DNA of 64,000 bases from JAEWWD01 sp964440115 (GTDB lineage Bacteria > Bacillota > Clostridia > Christensenellales > CAG-138), in the NCBI GenBank assembly GCA_964440115.1, contig CAYTPV010000006.1, positions 124,001-188,000 on the forward strand. Direction: 5' to 3'. Positions 52,739 through 61,885 of this stretch are shown piece after piece. The notes beneath the pieces were generated by a model. That model ran no database searches. It was not told the DNA's origin and saw only the letters and a program-made list of their open reading frames with translations. The position numbers and the translations under genes were made by a program. The number at the start of each line of letters is the position of its first letter. Positions within the stretch are counted from its first letter, which is position 1.

Positions 52739-53224
52739 CTACACTGCCTCTGCACTATCTTCTGCGATCTTGCAAACGTCCACCCATTCGCCGCCAGTCA
52801 CCTCAAGCAGCCTCTCCGGCGTTATGACAACGCAGGATGCCGGGCTGCCGGCGGCAGGGTATACTACATCAAACCGGCAAAGAGATCGGTCCAGATATAC
52901 CTTAACCGGCGTTGCGAGCGCAAACGGACAAACTCCACCAACAGGATGCCCAATCAGACGCAAGGCATCCTCGGGGGAGAGCATTTTTGCTTTACATCCG
53001 AAAGTTTCGCGATATTTCCGGTTGTCTATTCTGGCATCGCCAGCCGCGAGTACCAAAATTGCGCCGTCATCCTTTTCAAAAGAGAGCGTTTTGGCTATTC
53101 GCTGCGGCTCAACATTCAACGCGAGCGCGGCAAGTTCCACCGTTGCGCTGGAGACTGAAAATTCACGGATTTCTTCCGGGATGTTGTTGCGTTCAAAATA
53201 TTGTCGGACTTCAAAAATACCCAT
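52739..53224 (-). CDS. YbaK/ProX-type aminoacyl-tRNA deacylase
   Basis: 161 residues. AKTLSFEKDDGAILVLAAGDARIDNRKYRE and GHPVGGVCPFAL are the YbaK signatures. Hydrolyses mischarged tRNA such as Cys-tRNA(Pro) in trans. It starts 15 bases after the thymidylate-kinase-like gene and is probably co-transcribed with it. The exact tRNA specificity cannot be told. Confidence 0.9.
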   Translation of the reverse strand: MGIFEVRQYFERNNIPEEIREFSVSSATVELAALALNVEPQRIAKTLSFEKDDGAILVLAAGDARIDNRKYRETFGCKAKMLSPEDALRLIGHPVGGVCPFALATPVKVYLDRSLCRFDVVYPAAGSPASCVVITPERLLEVTGGEWVDVCKIAEDSAEAV

Positions 53225-53239
53225 GAAACTTACATCCTG

Positions 53240-53914
53240 TTATAGTATGCCGGTGCGGAAGAGGTCTTCCTCAATCAGCATTGCAATATCCTTTTCGCTT
53301 TTGAGTTGATCGCCATGCATACAGGGGATAACATGCACATTATCAAGCAAATTGGCGTATTCGAGATATTTCGCTCGTGCACGTTTCTGCAGGCTGGCTT
53401 TGGATTCATACACGTCCTTTTCCATTCCCGCATAATCGCGGTATCCCTTGCGGTAAACGTTGGCGCCGGCTTCTTCAATATTTACATCGAGAAAAATGTG
53501 CACATCCGCCATGGGTATGCCAAAATGGTTGTATTCAAGCTCCAGTACAAAATCCAGAAGGTCCGGTTTATCCAGATCGCAGTCGCGGATGCTCTGGTAA
53601 ACGGCGTTGGAAAGCACGTAACGGTTAATCAGCAGTACATCCACCGCGCCGTCCGAATATCCCTGAAAGGCATCAAAGCGATCCAAAGCAAACCACAGCG
53701 CCATGCTTTTGCCATCCACGTCGCAGGCATTGACACCTTCTGAACCTGTCAGATACTTTCCGATTTCACGCCCGAAAAAGCTGCCGTACATTGGGAACGA
53801 CATGGTATCCACAAGCATACCGCGCTTTTTGAGGGCGCGCTCCAAATGGTAAAGCTGAACGGTTTTTCCGCTGCCATCGATACCTTCAAACGCAATCACT
53901 GCGGTACGCGCCAT
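53240..53914 (-). CDS. Thymidylate kinase-like deoxynucleotide kinase
   Basis: 224 residues. P-loop FEGIDGSGKTVQ at 9-20. Where Tmk normally has DRY/DRF, this protein has INRYVLSNAVYQ, and it carries the YRDYAGMEKDVYE lid-side block. This is the Tmk-like group common in Clostridia; a dTMP kinase role is likely, but other (deoxy)nucleoside monophosphate substrates are possible. GGGGAGGG precedes ATG 53914. Confidence 0.85.
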   Translation of the reverse strand: MARTAVIAFEGIDGSGKTVQLYHLERALKKRGMLVDTMSFPMYGSFFGREIGKYLTGSEGVNACDVDGKSMALWFALDRFDAFQGYSDGAVDVLLINRYVLSNAVYQSIRDCDLDKPDLLDFVLELEYNHFGIPMADVHIFLDVNIEEAGANVYRKGYRDYAGMEKDVYESKASLQKRARAKYLEYANLLDNVHVIPCMHGDQLKSEKDIAMLIEEDLFRTGIL

Positions 53915-53947
53915 GATTTGCCCTCCCCATGTTCACATAACGCCGTC

Positions 53948-53976
53948 ATTATACCATAGGACATGCCTGCCTGCAA
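53948..53976 (-). promoter_or_regulatory. Sigma-A promoter of the tmk-like/ybaK pair
   Basis: Minus strand TTGCAG, 17-base spacer, perfect TATAAT. Confidence 0.75.
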
Positions 53977-54005
53977 CCGAGCACGGAGCGTATGTTCACA
54001 GGCGG

Positions 54006-54035
54006 TTGTCCGGCGTTCTCGTTATGTGATATACT
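54006..54035 (+). promoter_or_regulatory. Sigma-A promoter of the beta-propeller-like gene
   Basis: TTGTCC, 18-base spacer, TATACT; divergent from the tmk-like promoter 30 bases away. Confidence 0.55.
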
Positions 54036-54072
54036 CTAACAAGCGCGAGCATGCGCTGTTCAGGAGAGAGAT

Positions 54073-55275
54073 ATGCCCAGAAGGGAAAAAAGAAGCAGAA
54101 TACGGCGAAAGCGGACCAGTCTCAAAGCAACCAACGCAGGCCCAATATTGGCTTTTTCCGCTACAGTGGTAAGTATACTTGGCGCTATTGCACTCATTGT
54201 GTTTGTAGCGCTTCCTGCTTTACTGCCTAAACTCGGCATATCCTATCAGCCGCCTTGGCAGCCTACGCCCACGCCACGTCCGACAGCGCGGCCCACGCCA
54301 ACGCCGCATCCGGTAACGCGGATTGACCCGGCAGAGCTGCAGCATGAAGTCGTACTGACGGGGTACGATGATTATAAGTGGTTTGCAGATCCCTGCGCGT
54401 GGGGCGATAAACTTGTATTTACCGCCGGACGTTTGGTGGATAAAACTGTGCGTATGGACGCGATGTTTATGCTGGATATGCAGGCAGGCACATTTGAGAA
54501 GGTACAGGCGGAGCTTACCAACAATGATTATGTGTATCCGGTTCTGAATGATAAATGGCTTGTCTATCTTGATTCCGATGCGGCAGGCGGAGGAATTATT
54601 CGGGCAATACAGCTATCCTCCGGGGCATCAAAAACAGTAAAGCAGTTTTATGCTGGGCAGCCCAGATTGAGTCTGGATGGCGACACGATTGCATGGATGG
54701 AACGTACAGGCAGCCGCATGGATAAGCTATTTGTGTGCGACCTGAACTCGCTTGAAAATGTTGCCGTGCATTTGTTCAGCAACACGGCTTACGGGCAATC
54801 AGGTATTTCCATGAGTAACGGGCAGATTATTTATGCCGAGGCCGATCCCAACACCACTGAAGCTGAACTCAATGAAGCGCCTAAGAGCGCGATATACAGC
54901 GTAGAGCGCAATGTCGGGAAAACTTCCGTATATGCCCCTGAAACCTACGTTCACGATCCCATGACCAACGGCAAGCAGTGGATCTGGCGCAACGGCAGCC
55001 ACGGGGAAGGTGACGACCTGTATTGGACTCGGAATGCACAGCCGCCAAAACTTCTTGCGGAAGATATTGTGGAATACGGTCTTTCCAATACGTTTGCTGC
55101 ATACAGCAAGAATGAAGCTATATATGTATATTTCTTTGACGATGGTACCAGCACTGTCATAACGCCGACAGATCGCGAGCGTGCGCAGTTGTTGGGCGTA
55201 TCGAACGGTGTGGTTGTTTGGATGGACGTTACTTCCCGCGAGAGGGATATCATGAAGTTCGCCAAAATCGAATAA
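54073..55275 (+). CDS. Membrane-anchored protein with TolB-like beta-propeller domain
   Basis: 400 residues. Very basic N terminus (RREKRSRIRRKR), one membrane helix at about 25-50, and a P/T-rich linker (PTPTPRPTARPTPTPHP). The extracytoplasmic domain has repeated blades (YVYPVLNDKWLVYLDSD, QPRLSLDGDTIAWMER, LGVSNGVVVWMDVTS), as in TolB/WD40-like propellers. It has no catalytic motif; a sensor or scaffold role is possible. CAGGAGAG precedes ATG 54073. Lies upstream of radA. Confidence 0.7.
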   Translation: MPRREKRSRIRRKRTSLKATNAGPILAFSATVVSILGAIALIVFVALPALLPKLGISYQPPWQPTPTPRPTARPTPTPHPVTRIDPAELQHEVVLTGYDDYKWFADPCAWGDKLVFTAGRLVDKTVRMDAMFMLDMQAGTFEKVQAELTNNDYVYPVLNDKWLVYLDSDAAGGGIIRAIQLSSGASKTVKQFYAGQPRLSLDGDTIAWMERTGSRMDKLFVCDLNSLENVAVHLFSNTAYGQSGISMSNGQIIYAEADPNTTEAELNEAPKSAIYSVERNVGKTSVYAPETYVHDPMTNGKQWIWRNGSHGEGDDLYWTRNAQPPKLLAEDIVEYGLSNTFAAYSKNEAIYVYFFDDGTSTVITPTDRERAQLLGVSNGVVVWMDVTSRERDIMKFAKIE

Positions 55276-55314
55276 GCTCATTCGGTATTGTAGTCTTACA
55301 CAAATGGAGGATGT

Positions 55315-56640
55315 ATGCCAAAAACAGCCCATCCTGTATTTTTCTGCGGGGAATGCGGCTATGAAAGCACCAAATGGCTGGGCAAATGCCCGGGCTGCGG
55401 AAGCTGGAATACGCTGGTGGAAAGTGCCGCAATTAAAGTGCGCCCTATGGGCGCATTTGCGCAGGCGCAGCTGTTAAGCGAGGTTGATTCTGCTTCGGCG
55501 AGCCGAACGGGTACCGGTATGGAGGAATTGGACCGCGTATTGGGCGGCGGAATGGTACCGGGCATGACGGTGCTGATCGGCGGAGATCCGGGAATTGGCA
55601 AATCAACGCTGCTGCTGCAGGTAACGGCGCATTTATCTTCCAAAGGCAAAGCATTGTATGTATCGGGCGAGGAATCGCCCGCTCAAATCAAAATGCGTGC
55701 AGAGCGCATGGGGATTGGTTCCGACGTATTTCTGCTCGCGCAAACGGATCTTTCCATGATAGAGGCGGAAATACAGCGGCTGCGGCCGGGCTTTGTCGTA
55801 ATCGATTCCATTCAGACTATGGTTTGCCCGGAACTGCCGGGTACAGCGGGCAGTGTCAGCCAGGTGCGTGAGGCTACGTCCGCTTTAACAAGGATCGCAA
55901 AACAAACGGGTGCAGCAGTCTGTATTGTCGGTCATGTGACGAAGGATGGCGCTATTGCAGGTCCCAGAATATTGGAGCACATGGTAGATACCGTATTGTA
56001 TTTTGAAGGCGAGCGGCACGCTGATCTTCGGTTGCTGCGTGCCGTGAAAAACAGATTTGGTTCTACCAACGAAGTGGGCGTATTCGAAATGTGCGACAGC
56101 GGTATGCGACAGGTGCATGATCCTTCCCGGTTGTTTCTTTCGGGGCAGCATCTGCCCGGATGTGCGGTTGTATGCGCGCTCGAAGGTACGCGTCCCATGA
56201 TGGCGGAAGTGCAAGCACTGCTTGCGCAGACGGCCTTCGGATCGCCGCGCCGCACGGCTGCGGGCATCGATGCGGGGCGGCTGTCGCTTCTGCTTGCCGT
56301 GATGGAAAACAAAGCGCGGCTGAGATTATCGGATAAAGACGTTTATCTGAATGTGGTCGGCGGTCTGCGGATTATGGAGCGGGCGGCCGATTTGGGCGTT
56401 GTATTGTGCGTGGCTTCCTGCTATAAGGATAAACCGATGGAAAAGAACATCGCGGCCATTGGCGAAGTCGGGCTGACAGGCGAGGTACGCGTAGTTTCGC
56501 AGATGGAAAAACGCATACGCGAATGCGTCCGGCTGGGGTTTTCCAGCATCATCGTGCCGCGCTCCGAAAGTCTGCCTGCTGTGTCGGGCGCCAGCCTGAT
56601 ACCGGTACGCAATGTAGCGGAGGCTGCTGCATTATTATAA
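55315..56640 (+). CDS. radA: DNA repair protein RadA
   Basis: 441 residues. Zinc finger C11, C14, C25, C28; RecA-like core with Walker A GGDPGIGKST and the KNRFGSTNEVGVFEM motif; C-terminal Lon-like domain (AIGEVGLTGEVRVVSQMEKRI). Helicase for recombination branch migration. GGAGG precedes ATG 55315. Confidence 0.97.
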   Translation: MPKTAHPVFFCGECGYESTKWLGKCPGCGSWNTLVESAAIKVRPMGAFAQAQLLSEVDSASASRTGTGMEELDRVLGGGMVPGMTVLIGGDPGIGKSTLLLQVTAHLSSKGKALYVSGEESPAQIKMRAERMGIGSDVFLLAQTDLSMIEAEIQRLRPGFVVIDSIQTMVCPELPGTAGSVSQVREATSALTRIAKQTGAAVCIVGHVTKDGAIAGPRILEHMVDTVLYFEGERHADLRLLRAVKNRFGSTNEVGVFEMCDSGMRQVHDPSRLFLSGQHLPGCAVVCALEGTRPMMAEVQALLAQTAFGSPRRTAAGIDAGRLSLLLAVMENKARLRLSDKDVYLNVVGGLRIMERAADLGVVLCVASCYKDKPMEKNIAAIGEVGLTGEVRVVSQMEKRIRECVRLGFSSIIVPRSESLPAVSGASLIPVRNVAEAAALL

Positions 56641-56681
56641 GAGTTTGATATTGCGACAATGAACGAGAAACGGAGCGGGGC

Positions 56682-57899
56682 ATGAGGCATTGGAGAAACG
56701 GTATACTTTCGGTTGTAACGGCGCTTGCCATATTGTTAAGCGCCTGTTCTGCTTTGCCGAATACCGTCATTCGTAAAACTACGCCGGTGCCCTCGCAGTT
56801 GGAGCCTACGCCGTCCGCTGCGCAAACACAGTGGGAGAAGCAGATACAACAGGGAATCCCGAATGAAGATGATACATACTTTATTAAAAGTATGCCGGAA
56901 GAGCAGCGGAAGCTCTGTATTGGAATCTATCAAAGCATCATGGCGTTTGAAACTGAGATAAAATTCCCCGAGCCGGTGGATGAGAAAACGCTCAGCGATG
57001 CCATGTGGATTTTAAGCTATGATTGCCCTGAGCTGTTTCAGATCAGCGGGGATTATTCGTATTATGTCAGGGAGGATATGCCCGATCAGGTGCTTTCCGT
57101 AAAGCCCAACTATATCCTCAGTGAGACGGAATACAAACAGGCCTGCGAAAAAATTCAAAGTACATTGTCGCAATGGCTGCAGAAGGCAAAATGGCCCGAC
57201 GCATATGCATTGCAAAAACATATTTATGATCAGTTAATCACAAACTGCAAGTATCGTGAAGACGGCGTATACTCCGGGACGGCATATGGAGCGCTTGTAC
57301 TGGGGGAGGCACGTTGTGAAGGCTACAGCAAAGCGCTGTGCATGGCTTTACGTGCCGCGGGAATGCCGTGCCTTATCCTCACCGGAGAGGCTTGGACAAT
57401 AAAGGATGGAAAGGCTTCACAACCCGAAAAACATGCCTGGAATGTCGCAAAAATCGGGGATCATTATTACCAGATGGATGCCACATGGGATGACTCGGAC
57501 GGCGTATTGCCCATGTTAAGCAGCTACGCATATTTTAATCTGACGGACAGTGAGATGTATGCAAGCAGAAGCCTAGACGAAATATACAGTGGCTTGCAGC
57601 TGCCTGTCTGTGATGATAATCAGGCAAACTATTATGTGCAGAGCGGGACATTCTTTTCTGATGGGGTGGATCTTAAAAAAGCTCTGTACGGCGCTCTTGA
57701 CGCCGCATATGAGCGTGGGGAAAAGCTTGTGTTGGCCCGCGTGGAAACTGACACCCAACTCAAAGAATTGCAGAGTAATATAGAAAGCTGGATGTCTGGC
57801 TGGTACAAACACAGACGCTTTACTTCAGGTTCCTACAATTGGACAACATACGATTCAAGCAGAGTGTTTTGCGTGCTGGATCTGAACTACGGAAAATGA
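56682..57899 (+). CDS. Lipoprotein with transglutaminase-like domain
   Basis: 405 residues. The signal peptide ends in the lipobox LLSACS, followed by a T/P/S linker. The transglutaminase-like fold (about 165-300) has C212 in GEARCEGYSKA, a histidine in EKHAWNVAKIG and an aspartate in YQMDATWDD, so the cysteine-protease-type triad is complete. Surface peptidase or cross-linking activity is plausible; the substrate is unknown. Follows radA by 41 bases. Confidence 0.85.
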   Translation: MRHWRNGILSVVTALAILLSACSALPNTVIRKTTPVPSQLEPTPSAAQTQWEKQIQQGIPNEDDTYFIKSMPEEQRKLCIGIYQSIMAFETEIKFPEPVDEKTLSDAMWILSYDCPELFQISGDYSYYVREDMPDQVLSVKPNYILSETEYKQACEKIQSTLSQWLQKAKWPDAYALQKHIYDQLITNCKYREDGVYSGTAYGALVLGEARCEGYSKALCMALRAAGMPCLILTGEAWTIKDGKASQPEKHAWNVAKIGDHYYQMDATWDDSDGVLPMLSSYAYFNLTDSEMYASRSLDEIYSGLQLPVCDDNQANYYVQSGTFFSDGVDLKKALYGALDAAYERGEKLVLARVETDTQLKELQSNIESWMSGWYKHRRFTSGSYNWTTYDSSRVFCVLDLNYGK

Positions 57900-57937
57900 T
57901 GCAAACAGTCTGATTTGAAGAAAAGGGGGGGATTGTC

Positions 57938-58699
57938 ATGTCTGAAATGGAGGACAAGCTTGCAAGGTCATTAAGCGCCCAGACTGCGGAATTGAACCCC
58001 TACTTACCGTATCTTCTGCAGGATTTATGGGAATTGGGCGGCATGCCCGAATATGTGATCGAACTGCTGCAGCCTTATGCATGCGAATATAAGCAAATGA
58101 AGGTTTTGGACCTTGCGTGCGGCAAGGGAGCAGTTGGGATACGTCTCGCAAAAGAGTTTTCCTGCTGTGTAAAGGGTGTGGACATTCTTCCCGATTTCAT
58201 TGCCGCTGCGAGGGAGAATGCTGTTAAGCATGGTGTACAGGCGTTATGTGAATTTGAAATCGGAGATATCGGAATGGCGGTGGAGAAAGAACGTGATTAC
58301 GACGCCGTGTTGTATATTGCCGTTGGAGATGTATTGGGCGATCCGCTTTCGACACTGTTAAAACTGAAGCAGACCGTCGGCAGGGGTGGGCTGATTGTTA
58401 TTGATGATGCTTATGCACCGGAAGAGTCGGATTCCGGTTGCTATCCGTTGGGCGACTGGCTGCATGCGTTTTATGATGCGGGAGTTGCCGTTCTTGGCGA
58501 ACTAAGGACGGACATGCAGGCGCTTGAAAAGGCTAACCAGTATAACCAGTCCCATATCGAGCGCCGGGCGGAGGAACTCAAACGAATGCACCCCGAATTA
58601 TCGCATATCTTTGACGGTTATATACGCAGCCAACTGGAGGAATGCGATAGTCTGTCAAACGAATTGACGGGCGTTACTTGGTTGCTCGGTGCTTCCTGA
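57938..58699 (+). CDS. Class I SAM-dependent methyltransferase
   Basis: 253 residues. SAM-binding motif VLDLACGKGAVGIRLAK at about 55-71, then VDILPDFIAAARENA, FEIGDIG and the DAVLYIAVGDVLG strand. The substrate is unknown. AAAAGGGGGG precedes ATG 57938. Same direction as the transglutaminase gene and eno. Confidence 0.85.
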   Translation: MSEMEDKLARSLSAQTAELNPYLPYLLQDLWELGGMPEYVIELLQPYACEYKQMKVLDLACGKGAVGIRLAKEFSCCVKGVDILPDFIAAARENAVKHGVQALCEFEIGDIGMAVEKERDYDAVLYIAVGDVLGDPLSTLLKLKQTVGRGGLIVIDDAYAPEESDSGCYPLGDWLHAFYDAGVAVLGELRTDMQALEKANQYNQSHIERRAEELKRMHPELSHIFDGYIRSQLEECDSLSNELTGVTWLLGAS

Positions 58700-58801
58700 T
58701 GAAGGCTATGTCGTAGCCTAACGCAGCGCTGTTAAAACGCGGGCATTCTGTGTATATTAAGCACGACGGGCACATCCGATTGGAAAGGAGCAAAAAACAA
58801 T

Positions 58802-60079
58802 ATGTTTAAAATTGTTGAAGTAAAAGGAAGAGAAATTATCGATTCCCGCGGCAATCCCACTATAGAAGCGGAGGTGCGCCTCTCAGGCGGATCGGTGGGT
58901 CGCGCAGCGGTCCCTTCCGGCGCGTCTACCGGCTCATTTGAGGCGGTAGAGCTGCGCGACGGCGATAAAAAACGGTATATGGGCAAGGGCGTTACCAAAG
59001 CGGCTACGAATATCAGCAAATCCATCGCTAGGGAGCTTTGCGGTATGGATGCGCGGGATCAGGTAGCCGTCGATACATTGATGCGCGAGATGGACGGCAC
59101 CCCAAACAAAGGCAAGCTTGGCGCGAACGCCATACTGGGGGTATCTCTCGCTACGGCCAAAGCTGCTTCAATGCAGGCAGGTATTCCACTGTATAAGTAT
59201 ATTGGAGGATGCAACGCACGGCAGCTTCCCGTGCCCATGATGAACATATTAAACGGCGGGAAGCACGCCGATAACAGCGTGAACATTCAGGAGTTTATGA
59301 TCATGCCGGTAGGCGCCCGAACGTTCCGCGAATGCGTGCAGATGAGCACGGAAGTGTTCCACACGCTCAAGAAAGTGCTTTCCGCAAAAGGATATGGAAC
59401 GGCAGTTGGGGATGAGGGCGGTTTCGCACCCAATTTGAAGACCGATGAAGAAGCAATTCAGCTGATACTAGAAGCTGTAGATCAGGCGGGCTATATGCCG
59501 GGTGAAGATTTTAAGCTGGCCATTGACGCTGCCTCTACAGAAATGTATCAGGAAGACGGCAGTTACCTGTTTTGGAAATCCGGCATACGCAGGTCAAAGA
59601 CAGAAATGGTTGATTTCTGGGTCGATCTGGCGGAAAAATACCCGATCATTTCATTGGAAGATGCAGTTGCAGAAGAAGATTGGGAAGGCTGGAGGCTGCT
59701 GACGGAACGTCTGGGCAAAAAGCTGCAGCTGGTCGGTGACGATCTGTTCGTTACAAATACCGAGCGTCTGAAAAAGGGAATTGCACTTGGTGTTGCAAAC
59801 AGCATACTGGTGAAGGTAAACCAGATTGGCACGCTCAGCGAAACGCTGGATGCCATCAGCACGGCAAATCGGGCGGGTTACTCCGCCGTGGTCAGCCACC
59901 GGTCTGGTGAAACGGAAGACGTCACGATAGCGGATATTGTGGTCGCGGTCAATGCCGGCCAGATCAAAACCGGCGCTCCTTCTCGCACCGACCGTGTTGC
60001 GAAGTATAATCAACTGCTGCGCATAGAAGAAGAATTGGGAGACGCGGCTGTTTACCGGGCCGATGTATTTCCTGTATAA
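58802..60079 (+). CDS. eno: Enolase
   Basis: 425 residues; 2-phosphoglycerate to PEP. Signatures: EIIDSRGNPTIEAEV, VPSGASTGSFEAVELRDGD, GDEGGFAPN, the Mg ligands in AIDAAST, SLEDAVAEEDWEGW and GDDLFVTN, catalytic K in VKVNQIGTLSE, and SHRSGETED. AAAGGAG precedes ATG 58802. Followed by a terminator and repeat copy B. Confidence 0.98.
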   Translation: MFKIVEVKGREIIDSRGNPTIEAEVRLSGGSVGRAAVPSGASTGSFEAVELRDGDKKRYMGKGVTKAATNISKSIARELCGMDARDQVAVDTLMREMDGTPNKGKLGANAILGVSLATAKAASMQAGIPLYKYIGGCNARQLPVPMMNILNGGKHADNSVNIQEFMIMPVGARTFRECVQMSTEVFHTLKKVLSAKGYGTAVGDEGGFAPNLKTDEEAIQLILEAVDQAGYMPGEDFKLAIDAASTEMYQEDGSYLFWKSGIRRSKTEMVDFWVDLAEKYPIISLEDAVAEEDWEGWRLLTERLGKKLQLVGDDLFVTNTERLKKGIALGVANSILVKVNQIGTLSETLDAISTANRAGYSAVVSHRSGETEDVTIADIVVAVNAGQIKTGAPSRTDRVAKYNQLLRIEEELGDAAVYRADVFPV

Positions 60080-60094
60080 TGAAATGAATCCATA

Positions 60095-60120
60095 CCGGCC
60101 CGCCGATATTGGCGGGCCGG
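60095..60120 (+). terminator. Terminator-like hairpin after eno (left copy)
   Basis: CCGGCCCGCC, loop GATATT, GGCGGGCCGG: perfect 10-bp stem, but no U-tract follows. Its core is duplicated at 60338-60358 on the far side of repeat B. Confidence 0.6.
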
Positions 60121-60318
60121 ACAGTATGTCGAAAAAGTGGAAGTTTCCACTTTTTCGAGTTCACCGCGTAAATTGCTGCTCGGTTCCTGCTTGCGCAGGA
60201 AAGCTGTCGCGTCAACTTACGCTCCAAGGTGTCATTTTGCACCGCACATGTCGCTGCAAAATGACATATTGAAAGCCTTATATTGCACAAATTGTTGCAT
60301 AGCATTTCTGCCTAGAGG
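60121..60318 (-). repeat. Structured dispersed repeat, copy B
   Basis: 198 bases in the 328-base gap between eno and the EutT-like gene, in inverted orientation relative to copy A. Hairpin 1: TGTCATTTTGCA (60230-60241) and TGCAAAATGACA (60255-60266). Hairpin 2: TTCCTGC (60184-60190) and GCAGGAA (60195-60201). Hairpin 3: CGAAAAAGTGGAA (60130-60142) and TTCCACTTTTTCG (60145-60157). The ~75-base insert of copy A is absent. No convincing gene lies in the gap. Confidence 0.75.
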
Positions 60319-60337
60319 TATATAGATGGCCTGACCA

Positions 60338-60366
60338 GCCCGCCGATATTGGCGGGCCAGAGTTTG
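60338..60366 (+). terminator. Second copy of the eno terminator hairpin, right of repeat B
   Basis: GCCCGCC, loop GATATT, GGCGGGC, flanked by CCA and CAG and followed by AGTTTGCTC. It repeats the core of the hairpin at 60098-60118. Confidence 0.6.
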
Positions 60367-60407
60367 CTCTTATAAAATGATGCTGGTTATATGGGAGGGG
60401 GAGGGAT

Positions 60408-60911
60408 ATGAACAAGCCGGAAAACATGACTCATCTGAATGGCAAAGAGTTGGTGCCCAAGACAGATCCCCGCATAGCTTTGCGCGGCAAGCTGGATACG
60501 CTTCAGTCCGAGACGGTGCTGCTGCAGATTGAAGCCTGTGCACATGGACAAAAGGCTTTGGCTGTTCAACTCAATGAACTGATTTCATTGCTGCAGAATA
60601 TGATTCTTGCCGACGTAAAAGGAGAAACGTTCGAGTTCGATATGCTGTTTGGTATGACTCCGGATGCTCTGCACGATTCCTCTCACGCCTGTTATCGGAC
60701 GATAAAAATGCCGGAACCGCTTTATGCAATGGGTAAGGTGCCTGCCATGCTGAATCAGCTGCGGGCACATGTACGCGAAGCGGAGCTTGCCGCTGCCGCA
60801 TCGGCAGAATGCGGAGGAAACAAGGATGTGCAGGTTGCGCTAAATCGGTTGAGCAGTGCAATTTATGTGTTGTTCTGTCGGTTGCTGCGGCCGGATAATG
60901 GCCTCATCTGA
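60408..60911 (+). CDS. EutT/PduO-like corrinoid adenosyltransferase family protein
   Basis: 167 residues, helical. Start MTHLNGKELVPKTDPRIALRGKLDTL and end QVALNRLSSAIYVLFCRLLRP match the EutT-type cob(I)alamin adenosyltransferase domain. The N-terminal part of EutT (about 90 residues) is absent, so this is a single-domain version. It would make adenosylcobalamin; no cobalamin or ethanolamine genes are nearby. GGGAGGGGGAGGG precedes ATG 60408. Activity is inferred from family pattern only. Confidence 0.6.
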   Translation: MNKPENMTHLNGKELVPKTDPRIALRGKLDTLQSETVLLQIEACAHGQKALAVQLNELISLLQNMILADVKGETFEFDMLFGMTPDALHDSSHACYRTIKMPEPLYAMGKVPAMLNQLRAHVREAELAAAASAECGGNKDVQVALNRLSSAIYVLFCRLLRPDNGLI

Positions 60912-60942
60912 TGCGTATCGCGTGGGTAAATTAGGGGGAGAA

Positions 60943-61641
60943 ATGGACGAATCGAAGTATCGTATAAAGATCATGAAGGACGGCCCGTATGTGGTGACGG
61001 GCGGCGTTCCCCTGAGGGAGAAGATAATTGAGCAGCGCGGAAGGGATTACTTTTACGTAGACGGACGCGAGCTCAAGCAGGCGCAGACATATACGCTTTG
61101 CCGCTGCGGCAAAACCAAGACGCCGCCATTCTGCGACGGCGCGCATGCGCATGCCCATTTTGTCGGCACAGAAACGGCCTCGCGGGCACCTTTTACGAAA
61201 CGCGCCGCACGTTACAGAGGGCAGACGGTGGATCTTCTGGATGACGGGCGGTGTGCCTTTGCCCGATTCTGCCATACGGAACAGGGCGACGCTTGGGATC
61301 TGGCGGAAGCCTCCAATGACCCCGAACTTAGAAAGCTTGCCATCAAAGCAGCCACGGAGTGCCCGGCAGGCAGACTCGCCGTGTTGGATAAAGCTACAGG
61401 CGAGTTGATTGAACCCGTGCTGGAACCTGCTATAGAAGTCCTGCAGGATCCTGACCGGGGCGTGAGCTGCGGATTGTTTGTAAAGGGCGGTATTCCGATT
61501 GAGGCTGCCGACGGTGAAACATATGAGGTGCGAAATCGCGTGGTGCTTTGCCGCTGCGGGCATTCAGAAATGATGCCGTTCTGCGACGCCATGCATATCA
61601 CCCATTCGTATTCGGATACGAAGAAAAAATGGTTCTGGTAA
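60943..61641 (+). CDS. CDGSH-type iron-sulfur protein with two cluster motifs
   Basis: 232 residues. Two CDGSH-type [2Fe-2S] motifs, CRCGKTKTPPFCDGAH (about 54-69) and CRCGHSEMMPFCDAMH (about 205-220). Between them lies a Fer4_19/YjdI-like region (CAFARFCHT, ATECPAGRL) that may hold another cluster. Probably an electron-transfer or cluster-storage protein. ATG 60943 follows AGGGGGAG; the open frame upstream overlaps the EutT-like gene and is not used. Directly downstream of the EutT-like gene. Confidence 0.88.
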   Translation: MDESKYRIKIMKDGPYVVTGGVPLREKIIEQRGRDYFYVDGRELKQAQTYTLCRCGKTKTPPFCDGAHAHAHFVGTETASRAPFTKRAARYRGQTVDLLDDGRCAFARFCHTEQGDAWDLAEASNDPELRKLAIKAATECPAGRLAVLDKATGELIEPVLEPAIEVLQDPDRGVSCGLFVKGGIPIEAADGETYEVRNRVVLCRCGHSEMMPFCDAMHITHSYSDTKKKWFW

Positions 61642-61654
61642 ACTAATATCAGAT

Positions 61655-61686
61655 AAAACGCATCCGGCAATTGCCGGATGCGTTTT
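61655..61686. terminator. Bidirectional terminator between convergent genes
   Basis: AAAACGCATCCGGCAA directly followed by TTGCCGGATGCGTTTT: perfect palindrome with T-runs on both strands. Confidence 0.85.
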
Positions 61687-61834
61687 AGTTTTTGTATTTC
61701 TGGCAGCGTCCGCTGTACGGGCAGCCCGAACACCCGCCTCCACAGCTTTTTCGCTGCTTTCTCTGCCGGATCATACGTGCAATAACGAGTCCAACGACGA
61801 TGAGCAGTATGCCTGAAATGATATAAGTTGCCAT
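61685..61834 (-). CDS. FeoB-associated Cys-rich membrane protein
   Basis: 49 residues: one membrane helix (YIISGILLIVVGLVIARMI), a basic stretch (RQRKQRKS) and the cysteine-rich end CGGGCSGCPYSGRC. This is the FeoB_associated family pattern, usually encoded after feoB (ferrous iron uptake). No feoA or feoB is in the window, so it is solitary here. AAGGAGGG precedes ATG 61834. Promoter and operator upstream suggest iron control. Confidence 0.85.
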   Translation of the reverse strand: MATYIISGILLIVVGLVIARMIRQRKQRKSCGGGCSGCPYSGRCQKYKN

Positions 61835-61885
61835 AAACATCCCTCCTTATGAGGTTGAAAAACACCTGACATCCAAGTTCTTCGC

